Source: an uncultured Phascolarctobacterium sp.
GTDB lineage: Bacteria > Bacillota > Negativicutes > Acidaminococcales > Acidaminococcaceae
Length of the DNA stretch: 64,000 nt
Assembly (NCBI RefSeq): GCF_900753045.1
Contig: NZ_CAADXO010000029.1
Span: 17,369 to 81,368 of the forward strand
Direction of reading: 5' to 3'
The notes beneath the pieces were generated by a model. That model had not been told where the DNA came from. It saw only the letters and a list, made by a program, of their open reading frames with translations, and ran no database searches. The translations under genes and the position numbers were made by a program. Of the stretch, positions 32,947 through 41,221 are shown in pieces; within the stretch, counting starts at the first letter, position 1; each line of letters begins with the position of its first letter.

Positions 32947-33282
32947 TTATCCTTGGGTCACAACGCGGATGCTGGTAACCTCAAAAGCCTCAGCAATAGC
33001 CGGTAAAATCTCTCTTTCAATGTTGGTACGGTGCAGTTCGCTTTCAGCAACAAGCATGATACGGGTATCAGCATAGTTGATGTTGTGCACCTTGCTTACC
33101 AGGCGCTTGAAGGTTTCCTCACCGATAATTTCCTTCAGCTTTTGCAGACGTGCAAACACCTCCGGTTTTTCCTTCTGCATACGTTCTTCCAAGGGAGAGA
33201 ACGGCACAGTCACAACTCTGGCATCACGGGCCAGGACATAATTCTCCTCGCCTTCGCCTGGTACTACTAAATCGTCACGCAT
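32947..33282 (-). CDS. Small protein resembling the DnaA N-terminal domain
   Basis: The ATG at 33282 follows GGAGGAAGAATT. The 111-residue protein has a basic/acidic N-terminal part and, from about residue 42, a segment (L-Q-K-L-K-E-I-I-G-E-E-T-F-K-R-L-V... then I-M-L-V-A-E-S-E-L-H-R-T-N-I-E-R-E-I-L-P-A-I-A-E-A-F) that follows the helix-strand pattern of the DnaA N-terminal protein-interaction domain. No ATPase or DNA-binding part is present. The link is by eye only; the role is unknown. Confidence 0.5.
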   Translation of the reverse strand: MRDDLVVPGEGEENYVLARDARVVTVPFSPLEERMQKEKPEVFARLQKLKEIIGEETFKRLVSKVHNINYADTRIMLVAESELHRTNIEREILPAIAEAFEVTSIRVVTQG

Positions 33283-33441
33283 AATTCTTCCTCCATCTCT
33301 ATATCTAACTAAATGAACCTGCATAACGCAGAATTTATTCCCCTTTATTATATGTCACAAGCACTTTTTCGTCAAGCAGCAGGATTTTTAGTATTTAACG
33401 AGAATACTATAAAAAATACTTTTAACGAGGGGTGTTCATAT

Positions 33442-33876
33442 ATGTCTATGAAAGAAGATTTTAAAAAATTTGCTATGCGTGGTAATGTTATGGATATGGC
33501 TGTCGGCGTTATTATCGGCGGTGCTTTCGGCAAAATCGTCAGCTCGCTGGTAAACGATGTCGTTATGCCTCCATTAGGCATGGCGCTTGGCAAAATGGAT
33601 TTTTCCAATCTGTTTATCAGCCTCAACGGCAAGGAATATGCTACACTGGAGGCAGCAAAAAAGGCTGGTGCGCCTGTGCTCGCTTACGGCAGCTTCATTA
33701 ATTCCGTACTTGATTTTCTGATTCTCGCTTTTGTCATCTTCCTGATGATTCGCCAGATCAACAAGCTCACTCCGGAACCGGAGCCTGCACCGGAGCCGCG
33801 TCTGTGCCCCTACTGCAAATCCGAGATTGCCGATGACGCAACCCGTTGCCCGCACTGCACATCTCATTTGGAATAA
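33442..33876 (+). CDS. mscL: Large-conductance mechanosensitive channel with C-terminal zinc ribbon
   Basis: MscL opens under membrane tension to release solutes after osmotic down-shock. The start at 33442 has GAGGGGTG upstream. The 144-residue protein shows the family opening F-K-K-F-A-M-R-G-N-V-M-D-M-A-V-G-V-I-I-G-G-A-F and a second membrane helix near residue 75-95. After the normal end it carries a Pro/Glu linker and a zinc-ribbon-like C-P-Y-C...C-P-H-C (near 122-140), which classical MscL lacks. Confidence 0.92.
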   Translation: MSMKEDFKKFAMRGNVMDMAVGVIIGGAFGKIVSSLVNDVVMPPLGMALGKMDFSNLFISLNGKEYATLEAAKKAGAPVLAYGSFINSVLDFLILAFVIFLMIRQINKLTPEPEPAPEPRLCPYCKSEIADDATRCPHCTSHLE

Positions 33877-33891
33877 CAGTTTACACTTTCG

Positions 33892-33924
33892 GCTGATATC
33901 CAGGATTTTCTCCTGTATATCAGC
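33892..33924 (+). terminator. Terminator of mscL
   Basis: GCTGATAT-CAGGA pairs with TCCTG-ATATCAGC, followed by TTTTTTG. Confidence 0.85.
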
Positions 33925-34041
33925 TTTTTTGCTCTCCTAATGTCTTTTTTGTTTGCTAAAAACAAGCTTATATTGTATAATGTAGATTATATATATCGCC
34001 TAGGCTGTTTTTCACAGCTTAAATTTTAAGGAGGTTATCTG

Positions 34042-35265
34042 ATGTCTGTTTATGACGTACTTATGGAACGTGGCTTTATTAAGCAAATGTCCCATGAAGA
34101 CGAGATTAAAGAATTGTTAGAGAAGGAAAAAATCACCTTTTATATCGGCTTTGACCCCACCGCGGACAGTCTGCATGTAGGCCACTTCATCGCCCTGATG
34201 ATGATGAGCCATATGCAACGCGCAGGCCATCGTCCTATCGTACTTTTGGGCGGCGGCACCGGCATGGTAGGCGACCCCAGCGGCAAGGACGAAATGCGTA
34301 AAATGCTCACACCGGAATTCATCGCTCACAACATCGCCTGCTTCAAAAAGCAGATGAGCCGTTTCATTGATTTCGGTGAAGACAAGGCTATTATTGTCAA
34401 CAATGCTGACTGGCTGTTAGACCTTAACTATGTTCAGCTGCTGCGCGAGGTTGGCGTACACTTTACCGTTAACCGTATGCTGGCTGCGGAATGCTTCAAA
34501 AAGCGTTGGGAAAAAGGCCTGACCTTCTTTGAGTTCAATTATATGATTATGCAGGGCTACGACTTTTGGAAGCTGCACCATGACCATAACTGCATTATGG
34601 AGCTGGGTGGCGACGACCAATGGTCCAACATGCTTGCCGGCGTAGAATTAATCCGCCGCAAGGATCAAAAACCTGCTTACTGCATGACCTGCAAGCTTTT
34701 GACCACCAGCGATGGCCGCAAGATGGGCAAAACCGAAAAGGGTGCTCTGTGGCTTGACCCGGAAAAAACTTCTCCGTATGATTTCTATCAATACTGGCGT
34801 AATGTTGCAGACAGCGACGTAGAAAACTGCCTGTCCCTGCTGACATTCCTGCCGATGGATGAAGTTCGCCGTCTGAGCGCACTGAAGGATGCAGCTATCA
34901 ACGAAGCTAAAAAAGTTTTGGCCTATGAGGTTACCAAACTTGTTCATGGCGAAGAAGCAGCGCGTCAGGCGCAGGAAGCTACCGAAGCACTCTTCGGCGG
35001 CAATGCCAAAGACATGAGCAACGTACCGGCAATCGAAATTACCCCAGAAGATATGACTGCCAAGATTATCGATGTACTGACTGCCGCTAAGGTTTTCAGC
35101 AGCAAGCGCGAAGCTCGTCAGTTAATCGCTCAAGGCGGCCTGACTGTAGCAGACACTGTTCTGCAGGATGCGGAAGCATGCCTGAGCGCAGACATGTTTG
35201 ATGCAGACAAGAGCCTGTTAATCCGTAAGGGCAAAAAGAAATATTTCCGTCTGCTGGTAAAATAA
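34042..35265 (+). CDS. tyrS: Tyrosyl-tRNA synthetase
   Basis: TyrRS charges tRNA-Tyr. The 407-residue class I enzyme has H-V-G-H at residues 45-48 (HIGH motif), the tyrosine-site Y-I-G-F-D-P-T near 34, K-M-G-K-T near 230 (KMSKS motif) and a C-terminal S4 RNA-binding domain from about 340. AAGGAGG precedes the ATG. No T-box leader is visible in the short upstream gap. Confidence 0.96.
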   Translation: MSVYDVLMERGFIKQMSHEDEIKELLEKEKITFYIGFDPTADSLHVGHFIALMMMSHMQRAGHRPIVLLGGGTGMVGDPSGKDEMRKMLTPEFIAHNIACFKKQMSRFIDFGEDKAIIVNNADWLLDLNYVQLLREVGVHFTVNRMLAAECFKKRWEKGLTFFEFNYMIMQGYDFWKLHHDHNCIMELGGDDQWSNMLAGVELIRRKDQKPAYCMTCKLLTTSDGRKMGKTEKGALWLDPEKTSPYDFYQYWRNVADSDVENCLSLLTFLPMDEVRRLSALKDAAINEAKKVLAYEVTKLVHGEEAARQAQEATEALFGGNAKDMSNVPAIEITPEDMTAKIIDVLTAAKVFSSKREARQLIAQGGLTVADTVLQDAEACLSADMFDADKSLLIRKGKKKYFRLLVK

Positions 35266-35273
35266 GCCTTTAA

Positions 35274-35308
35274 AAGCCATCTATGCTCCTGACGGACTAG
35301 GTGGCTTT
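35274..35308 (+). terminator. Terminator of tyrS
   Basis: AAGCCATCT pairs with AGGTGGCTT, followed by a T5 run. Confidence 0.8.
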
Positions 35309-35369
35309 TTCTATGATTTTAAAATACAGACTACTCTTTTAATTAAGGTAGTAAAAAAAGGAGCACTTA

Positions 35370-36695
35370 ATGCAAAACGATAAGATAAACCTTTCATTGA
35401 TCATCCCTATCGGCCTGATGTTATTTTCCTTTTTCTTCGGTGCCGGTAACTTAATTTTCCCGCCTGTTTTAGGACAAATGGCAGGCGAAAACATTTCCTG
35501 GGGCATGCTCGGCTTCTGCCTGAGCGGCGTCGGCTTCCCGCTTTTGGGCGTACTTGCTATGGCTATGAAGCAAAGCGATAACCCGGACTCCATTGCTATG
35601 CCTATGCATCCCCTGTATGCCCGCGCCGTTACCATTCTCTGCGCGTTGGCTATCGGCCCGCTGTTCGCTATTCCGCGTACCGCTGCCGTTTCCTTTGACA
35701 CCGGCATCCACAGTCTGCTGCCTGCTTCCTGCGAAGCTATCGGCCTGCCGGTATACACCGTGTTCTTTTTCGTCCTGACCTATTTCTTTTCCATTAACCC
35801 GTCAAAAATTATCGGTCATATCGGTAAATTTTTGTCCCCCATGCTTTTGATTTGTCTGGCAGTTCTCGTAGTCTGCGTTTTCGTAAATCCTACCGGCAGC
35901 CTGCAAATGCCTAATCCGGACTTCGCTGCAACTCCGTTCTTCCGCGGCTTCCAGGAAGGCTATAACACTATGGACCTTCTGGCAGCAATCCTGTTCGGCT
36001 CCATTACCATCAAGGCTATCGAAGCTCAAGGCATTACCGACAAAAAGGTTCTGACCAAGCTCTGCTCTTATGCTGGCCTGATTGCAGCCTTCTTCCTTGC
36101 TATCATCTATGCAGCACTGGCTTACACCGGCGCACTGAGCATCAATGTTTTCGGTGTTATCCCTAACGGCGCTACTCTGCTCAGCAAAATCTGCACCTAT
36201 TACATGGGCTTCGGCGGTCAGGTTGTCTTGGCTTTGATTATTTTCTTTGCCTGCCTCACCACCAGCATCGGCCTGACAACCGCTATCTCCGGTTATTTTG
36301 CCGAACTTAGCAATAACCGTATGCAATACGAGCGACTGGTATTCTTCGTTTCTGCTTTTAGCTTGGTAGTAGCTAACTTCGGTCTGGAAAACATCATCAA
36401 GTTCTCCATTCCGGTTATCTGCATGCTCTATCCGATTATTATCGCTCTGGTAATTCTCAACATCGGTCGTGCAATTATCCATGATGATCAGCTGACCTTC
36501 CGCATCTGCCTGATACTGACAACTATTTTCGCTGTTTTCGACGGTCTGCGCGTTGCCAACATCCGCTTCATGGCATTGGATAACTTCCTGGCGCAGAACC
36601 TGCCACTGTTTGACATCGCCTTCGGCTGGGTTGTTCCCTGCTTCGGCGGTATCGCTGTAGGCCTGCTGCTGAAGGCTGTAAGAAAAGCTAACTAA
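35370..36695 (+). CDS. brnQ: Branched-chain amino acid carrier BrnQ
   Basis: BrnQ imports leucine, isoleucine and valine with a cation. The 441-residue protein has about twelve membrane segments and the family motifs F-F-F-G-A-G-N-L-I-F-P-P near residue 21, A-I-G-P-L-F-A-I-P-R-T near 92 and S-F-D-T-G near 107. An AAAGGAG site precedes the ATG. It lies 40 bp before mrp in the same direction; whether they share a transcript is unclear. Confidence 0.94.
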   Translation: MQNDKINLSLIIPIGLMLFSFFFGAGNLIFPPVLGQMAGENISWGMLGFCLSGVGFPLLGVLAMAMKQSDNPDSIAMPMHPLYARAVTILCALAIGPLFAIPRTAAVSFDTGIHSLLPASCEAIGLPVYTVFFFVLTYFFSINPSKIIGHIGKFLSPMLLICLAVLVVCVFVNPTGSLQMPNPDFAATPFFRGFQEGYNTMDLLAAILFGSITIKAIEAQGITDKKVLTKLCSYAGLIAAFFLAIIYAALAYTGALSINVFGVIPNGATLLSKICTYYMGFGGQVVLALIIFFACLTTSIGLTTAISGYFAELSNNRMQYERLVFFVSAFSLVVANFGLENIIKFSIPVICMLYPIIIALVILNIGRAIIHDDQLTFRICLILTTIFAVFDGLRVANIRFMALDNFLAQNLPLFDIAFGWVVPCFGGIAVGLLLKAVRKAN

Positions 36696-36735
36696 TAAAT
36701 TTATTCATAATCAATTAGAGAGTAAGGTGTAATTT

Positions 36736-37599
36736 ATGTCTAACGAACAACAATGCAGCAATGCATCTTCCTGCGGACGCAGCAGCTGTGAAGGCTGTCC
36801 TTCCGCAGCAGCTGCAGAAAAAACACAGGCAACTGATTTCCGTGCGCAGCTCAATCCGATGAGCAGCGTCAAAAAGGTTATCGCCGTAGTCAGCGGCAAG
36901 GGCGGTGTAGGCAAATCCCTGATCACCGGTCTTTTGGCCAGCAGTATGCAGCGCCGCGGTAAGCGCTGTGCTGTTTTAGATGCTGATATCACCGGTCCGT
37001 CCATGGGACATAACCTGGGCGTAAACGGCAAGGCCAAAGCCAATGAAATCGGTATTCTGCCTCTGACTGCTCCCTGCGGTCTGGAGGTGCTTTCTGCCAA
37101 TATGTTTTTGAAGAATGATTCTGACCCTGTTGTTTGGCGCGGGCCTCTGCTCGCCGGTATGGTAAAGCAATTTTGGAGCGATGCCATCTGGACAGATATA
37201 GACTTTATGTTTGTTGATATGCCGCCGGGAACCGGTGACGTACCGCTGACCGTCTTCCAATCCCTGCCTGTCGACGGCATTATCATCGTAACCTCTCCGC
37301 AGGAGCTTGTTTCCATGATTGTTGCCAAGGCAGTAAAAATGGCACGCATAATGAACATTCCGATTCTCGGTCTGATTGAAAACTACGCTTACTTCCATTG
37401 CCCCGATAACGGCAAGGATTACGAAATCTTCGGCCCCAGCCATCTGGCAGAAACTGCTGATGCCTACGGCTTGAAGGTGCTCGCCCGCCTGCCGATTAAC
37501 CCGTCACTGGCAGCGGCCTGCGACGCAGGCAAGCTGGCGGACTGCCATGTAGCAGAGCTGGATGACTGCTGTGATTTTTTAGCTGATAATTTTCAGTAA
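36736..37599 (+). CDS. Mrp/NBP35 family iron-sulfur cluster carrier ATPase
   Basis: The 287-residue P-loop ATPase carries Fe-S clusters to target proteins. The N-terminus has four cysteines (7, 13, 18, 21) as in NBP35-type proteins, then the deviant Walker A G-K-G-G-V-G-K-S at 54-61 and D-M-P-P-G-T-G-D near 165. The usual C-P-x-C pair near residue 220 is altered here: only F-H-C-P-D-N-G remains, so cluster binding may rely on the N-terminal cysteines or another site. Confidence 0.9.
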   Translation: MSNEQQCSNASSCGRSSCEGCPSAAAAEKTQATDFRAQLNPMSSVKKVIAVVSGKGGVGKSLITGLLASSMQRRGKRCAVLDADITGPSMGHNLGVNGKAKANEIGILPLTAPCGLEVLSANMFLKNDSDPVVWRGPLLAGMVKQFWSDAIWTDIDFMFVDMPPGTGDVPLTVFQSLPVDGIIIVTSPQELVSMIVAKAVKMARIMNIPILGLIENYAYFHCPDNGKDYEIFGPSHLAETADAYGLKVLARLPINPSLAAACDAGKLADCHVAELDDCCDFLADNFQ

Positions 37600-37624
37600 G
37601 CATTTTTAAAGGGAGGCTTTTGTC

Positions 37625-38104
37625 ATGTCTATAGAAAAGGTTCGTACATATTTGAAACAATTTAATGCAGATAATCGTATCATAGAGTTTGCAACCTCCA
37701 GCGCTACTGTTGAGCTGGCAGCACAGGCAGCAGGCTGTGAGCCTGCGCGCATTGCCAAAACCCTTTCCTTTAAGCTGCATGATGACAGCGTTATCCTCAT
37801 CGTCACAGCAGGCGATGCCAAGGTAGATAACGCCAAGTACAAGCATTTCTTCGGCTGCAAGGCCAAAATGCTGACTGCTGACGAGGTAGAGCCGGATATC
37901 GGCCATGCTATCGGCGGTGTCTGCCCCTTCGGTATCAACGACGGCGTTAAGGTTTATCTTGACGTTTCCCTCAAACGCTTTGTAACCTTCTTCCCTGCCT
38001 GCGGCAGCCACAACAGCGCTATTGAGCTTACTCCGGACGAGCTGGAGCAGTACAGCGCCAACTGTCAGGGCTGGGTAGATTTGTGCAAGGGCTGGCAGGA
38101 ATAA
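37625..38104 (+). CDS. YbaK/EbsC family aminoacyl-tRNA deacylase
   Basis: The 159-residue protein belongs to the YbaK/ProX editing family, which hydrolyses mischarged aminoacyl-tRNA such as Cys-tRNA(Pro). It shows I-A-K-T-L-S-F-K near 42 (catalytic-type lysine), the A-G-D-A-K-V-D-N loop near 62 and G-G-V-C-P-F-G near 98. It follows mrp by 25 bp with GGGAGG upstream and ends at a strong terminator. Confidence 0.9.
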   Translation: MSIEKVRTYLKQFNADNRIIEFATSSATVELAAQAAGCEPARIAKTLSFKLHDDSVILIVTAGDAKVDNAKYKHFFGCKAKMLTADEVEPDIGHAIGGVCPFGINDGVKVYLDVSLKRFVTFFPACGSHNSAIELTPDELEQYSANCQGWVDLCKGWQE

Positions 38105-38137
38105 GCCTCGATAACAACATCAAATTCAATCTTTAAT

Positions 38138-38164
38138 ACACAGCAGATTCAGTGTCTGCTGTGT
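38138..38164 (+). terminator. Terminator of the mrp-ybaK unit
   Basis: ACACAGCAGA pairs with TCTGCTGTGT, followed by T6. Confidence 0.85.
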
Positions 38165-38177
38165 TTTTTTACGCATA

Positions 38178-38224
38178 AAAGACCTCCCGTAAGCAGCTTT
38201 TACTGCTGACTGCAGGAGGTCTTT
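38178..38224 (-). terminator. Terminator of the ferredoxin/NapH-like unit
   Basis: AAAGACCTCC pairs with GGAGGTCTTT, with inner AGCAG/CTGCT pairs, followed by TTATG on the minus strand. It lies tail to tail with the terminator at 38138. Confidence 0.8.
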
Positions 38225-38272
38225 ATATACATACTTTAATTTTTTTGTAGGCTTGTGCCTAACACTCACAGA

Positions 38273-38848
38273 CTATCGTTTCATTTTGCAAATCATCTGC
38301 GTCATAGTACCCATCGGGCAAAAGGTACACCAGGTTCTCGGCTTGAACAGCGCCATTACCACCAAGCCAAGCAGCATAGAGGTCAGCATTACGCTGTAAA
38401 AGCCAAAGGCATACTGCGCAACCCATGCCGAAGAGCTGCCTGCGGTATAGGCCCACGCCCAGGGAAGCTTAAACGTCCAGAGCAGCGTCACAACCTCGCG
38501 CAAAGACTGCGCCTGCGTTGCTACAAGATATGTCTGCCACAGCATGTTGCCAAACATAGCCATAAAGAAGCACAGAAAGCCGAAGCGGAACCATTTGGCG
38601 ACCAAAAGCTCCGGCGTAGCGCGATTACGCGACCACTTCCACTCGCCGCCCAGCTTTGCCAAAAGCAGTCCGCGTCCGCAATAGCGGTTGCAGAACAGCT
38701 TGTTGCCACCAAACAGTGCCAATAAAACAGGCACCATAAAATCAATCATTCCCAACCAGGCAAAAAGAATATTGAAAAAGCCCAGGACAAAATAAATTAT
38801 CGGCCATAGCCACAGATAATCATACCAATGCTGTACTTTCTTAGCCAT
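38273..38848 (-). CDS. NapH-like membrane 4Fe-4S protein
   Basis: The 191-residue membrane protein has four hydrophobic segments and two cysteine clusters, F-C-N-R-Y-C-G-R-G near residue 53 and W-C-T-F-C-P-M-G near 175, as in the NapH/RdxA/PceC polyferredoxin-type membrane proteins that move electrons across or along the membrane. It overlaps the ferredoxin gene by 8 bp, so the two are likely partners. Confidence 0.8.
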   Translation of the reverse strand: MAKKVQHWYDYLWLWPIIYFVLGFFNILFAWLGMIDFMVPVLLALFGGNKLFCNRYCGRGLLLAKLGGEWKWSRNRATPELLVAKWFRFGFLCFFMAMFGNMLWQTYLVATQAQSLREVVTLLWTFKLPWAWAYTAGSSSAWVAQYAFGFYSVMLTSMLLGLVVMALFKPRTWCTFCPMGTMTQMICKMKR

Positions 38849-39032
38849 CTGTCACCACCCTGATACTGCCTGCAGGACAGGTTTTAGCACATAGACCGCA
38901 GCCAACGCAGCGCTCCCTGTCCACTCTTGCAAAGCACCCCTTGTATATACTGATTGCCTGACGCGGGCACACCTGCGTACAGGCACCGCAGGAAACGCAT
39001 CTGTCCTCGTTTACCACCGCAAATCTTTTCAT
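38841..39032 (-). CDS. 2[4Fe-4S] ferredoxin
   Basis: The 63-residue protein has two complete cluster motifs, C-V-S-C-G-A-C-T-Q-V-C-P and C-V-G-C-G-L-C-A-K-T-C-P. It is a small soluble electron carrier. It sits 15 bp after the thioredoxin reductase gene and overlaps the NapH-like gene, suggesting a short electron-transfer operon. Confidence 0.93.
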   Translation of the reverse strand: MKRFAVVNEDRCVSCGACTQVCPRQAISIYKGCFARVDRERCVGCGLCAKTCPAGSIRVVTDG

Positions 39033-39047
39033 AAGGCCACACGTCCT

Positions 39048-40310
39048 TTAACGCAAATACTTCAAAGCACTCTGAGCCGCAATAGCACCGTCATTAGTCG
39101 CCGTTACAACCTGACGCAGCACCTTGTCGCACACGTCACCTGCGCCATACACACCGGGAACAGCAGTCGACATATCGCTGCTTACAACAAGATATCCCTT
39201 GTCATTGGTAATACCCAAATCACGGCAGAACTCTGTAACAGGGTCCGCACCGATATACGGGAAGACGCCTTTTGCGAGCATCGTTTCCGATGCTCCCGTC
39301 TGTTTATTAAGCACCTTGAGTCCCGCAACGCGATTATTTTCGATAATAACCTCCTGCGGTACACGCCAAGTCAGCACTTCAATCTTCGGATTAGCGGCCA
39401 CCTTATCCTGCGTAATCTGCTCCGCACTGATAACATCACGACGCGCCAGAATCGTAACCTTCGACGCAAATTCCGCAAGATACAGTGATTCTTCAAAGGC
39501 AGCATTGCCTGCGCCCACGATAATCACCGGCTTATTGCGGTAGAACGCCGCATCGCAGACAGCACAGAAGCTTATGCCGCGGCCGATCATCTCCTGCTCG
39601 CCCGGAATGTTCAGCAAGCGCTCCACAGTACCGGTAGCAATAATCACAGCAGGCGCCGTAAACTCCGCACCGCTTTCGCAGCGCACGCGGCGCTCCGCTC
39701 CTTCTACCTCCAGCGCAGCAACCTTCTCATAAAGATAGGTCGTGCCTAAAGCCATCGCCTGCTCGTAAATATCGTAGGCCAGCTGTGAGCCGTTAACATT
39801 TTTAATACCGGGCCAGTTTTCAATCTCAAAGGTTTTAATCAGCTTGCCGCCGGGAGCAAAGGATTCCAGCACCAATGTCTTTAAGCCTGCACGGCGCGCG
39901 TAAACAGCTGCCGTCAGACCGGCAGCACCGCCGCCAATAATAATCAGGTCATAGCTTTTATCGGGAGCCTGCTCCACCGGCGGCTCGTTGCCCAAAAGCT
40001 TTTCCAGTCTTGCCTGCAATCGTTCCTTCGGCAGAAAGCCTGCGTAACGCGAAGCAACCTCGCCGTTTTTGATAAAGAACAGACCGGGAATAATGGTTAT
40101 ATCCATTTCCTCCGTCAGCTCCGGCTCCTTATCTATATCAATCTTCACGATATCTATACGCTCGCCCATCTCCTTAGCAATATCCTCCAGCACGTAACTG
40201 AGCATCTTACAAGGACCACACCAGGTCGCATAAAAATCTGCCAGGAAGGTTTTCTTTTCGGCCAGCATCTGCTTGAACTCTGCCGCCGTCGGGTTTACAA
40301 TAATCGCCAT
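39048..40310 (-). CDS. Thioredoxin-thioredoxin reductase fusion
   Basis: One 420-residue chain joins a thioredoxin domain (residues 1-107, active site W-C-G-P-C with Cys31 and Cys34) to a thioredoxin reductase (about 118-420). The reductase half has the FAD motif G-G-G-A-A-G at 126-131, the redox pair C-A-V-C at 249-252 and an NADPH-type G-A-G-N-A-A near 264. Fusion in this order delivers electrons directly to the attached thioredoxin. AGGCCTG precedes the ATG. Confidence 0.93.
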   Translation of the reverse strand: MAIIVNPTAAEFKQMLAEKKTFLADFYATWCGPCKMLSYVLEDIAKEMGERIDIVKIDIDKEPELTEEMDITIIPGLFFIKNGEVASRYAGFLPKERLQARLEKLLGNEPPVEQAPDKSYDLIIIGGGAAGLTAAVYARRAGLKTLVLESFAPGGKLIKTFEIENWPGIKNVNGSQLAYDIYEQAMALGTTYLYEKVAALEVEGAERRVRCESGAEFTAPAVIIATGTVERLLNIPGEQEMIGRGISFCAVCDAAFYRNKPVIIVGAGNAAFEESLYLAEFASKVTILARRDVISAEQITQDKVAANPKIEVLTWRVPQEVIIENNRVAGLKVLNKQTGASETMLAKGVFPYIGADPVTEFCRDLGITNDKGYLVVSSDMSTAVPGVYGAGDVCDKVLRQVVTATNDGAIAAQSALKYLR

Positions 40311-40357
40311 TTACATCAGGCCTCCTTTGTAATAATGTATTCGTAGTTTATCTTATA

Positions 40358-41119
40358 TCAGTGATGTCCGCCGCAGCCATGCTCGCCACAGGTGTGACCT
40401 TCGCCGTGCTCACCGTGGTGATTACATTTAACAGCGGGGTTGTAGTCCAAATTGCCTGCCAGCAAAGCCTCTACCGCTGCATCCGCACTGCCGCTTACGC
40501 CGCCGTACAGCTTAATGCCTGCAGCAGCCAAAGCCATCTGCGCACCGCCGCCGATACCGCCGCAAATCAGAACGTCTGCCTTCAGCGCCGTCAAAACGCC
40601 AGCCAAAGCACCATGACCTTGGCCGTTGGTATTCACAACCTCGGATGCAACAACTTTGCCGTCCTGCACATCATAAACCTTAAACTCCTCAGTATGTCCG
40701 AAATGTTGAAAAATCTCGCCGTTTTCGTAGGTTACTGCTATTCTCATGATATCTTCTCCCTTTTCCTTGTATTTTTCATATAATTTTTGCTTAAAGCAAT
40801 CAACACAGCCGCAGCCTGTACTGCTGCCGTTACAGAGCCGGAAATCTCCGCCTTCAATACGCAGCGGCCGTCCTTCCACAACAAAATCCGCCAGCTTCTT
40901 GCGCGCCGTTTCGTAAATGCGCTGCACCGTAGTCCGCGCAATCTGCATAAAGGCCGCGCACTGCTCCTGACTCATGCCTCGCCTGTCAATCAGGCGTATC
41001 GCTTCGTATTCGTCAACGGTAAGAACAATAGGCTCCTGCTCTGCATTATTGTTTTGCGGCAAAAACTCCAGCGTTTGCGGATAATGGCAAACCTTTCTGC
41101 ATTTCACTTTTCTAGGCAT
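40358..41119 (-). CDS. DUF134 regulator fused to a NifX/NifB-type (Fe-Mo cofactor) domain
   Basis: The 253-residue protein combines an N-terminal DUF134 domain (residues 1-100; a sigma-like helix-turn-helix with D-E-Y-E-A-I-R-L-I-D and M-S-Q-E-Q-C-A...T-V-Q-R-I-Y) with a dinitrogenase iron-molybdenum cofactor domain (about 125-232, I-F-Q-H-F-G-H-T-E-E-F). A linker has C-G-C-V-D-C, and the tail is rich in His and Cys (H-H-G-E-H-G...C-G-E-H-G-C-G-G-H-H), apt for metal binding. It may sense Fe-S or metal status and regulate nearby redox genes. Confidence 0.88.
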   Translation of the reverse strand: MPRKVKCRKVCHYPQTLEFLPQNNNAEQEPIVLTVDEYEAIRLIDRRGMSQEQCAAFMQIARTTVQRIYETARKKLADFVVEGRPLRIEGGDFRLCNGSSTGCGCVDCFKQKLYEKYKEKGEDIMRIAVTYENGEIFQHFGHTEEFKVYDVQDGKVVASEVVNTNGQGHGALAGVLTALKADVLICGGIGGGAQMALAAAGIKLYGGVSGSADAAVEALLAGNLDYNPAVKCNHHGEHGEGHTCGEHGCGGHH

Positions 41120-41221
41120 CTGATTTCCTCCTCTCTAAATTCATTATATAAGCGAAACAGGCATATGTCAATTATATTTTTGACATATGCCCATTTAAAT
41201 TTTGTAACAGCAAATCTTCTA

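Noticed and set aside
33877..34041. T-box leader of tyrS
   Set aside because: The 165-base gap is taken up by the mscL terminator and a simple promoter region, without T-box motifs.
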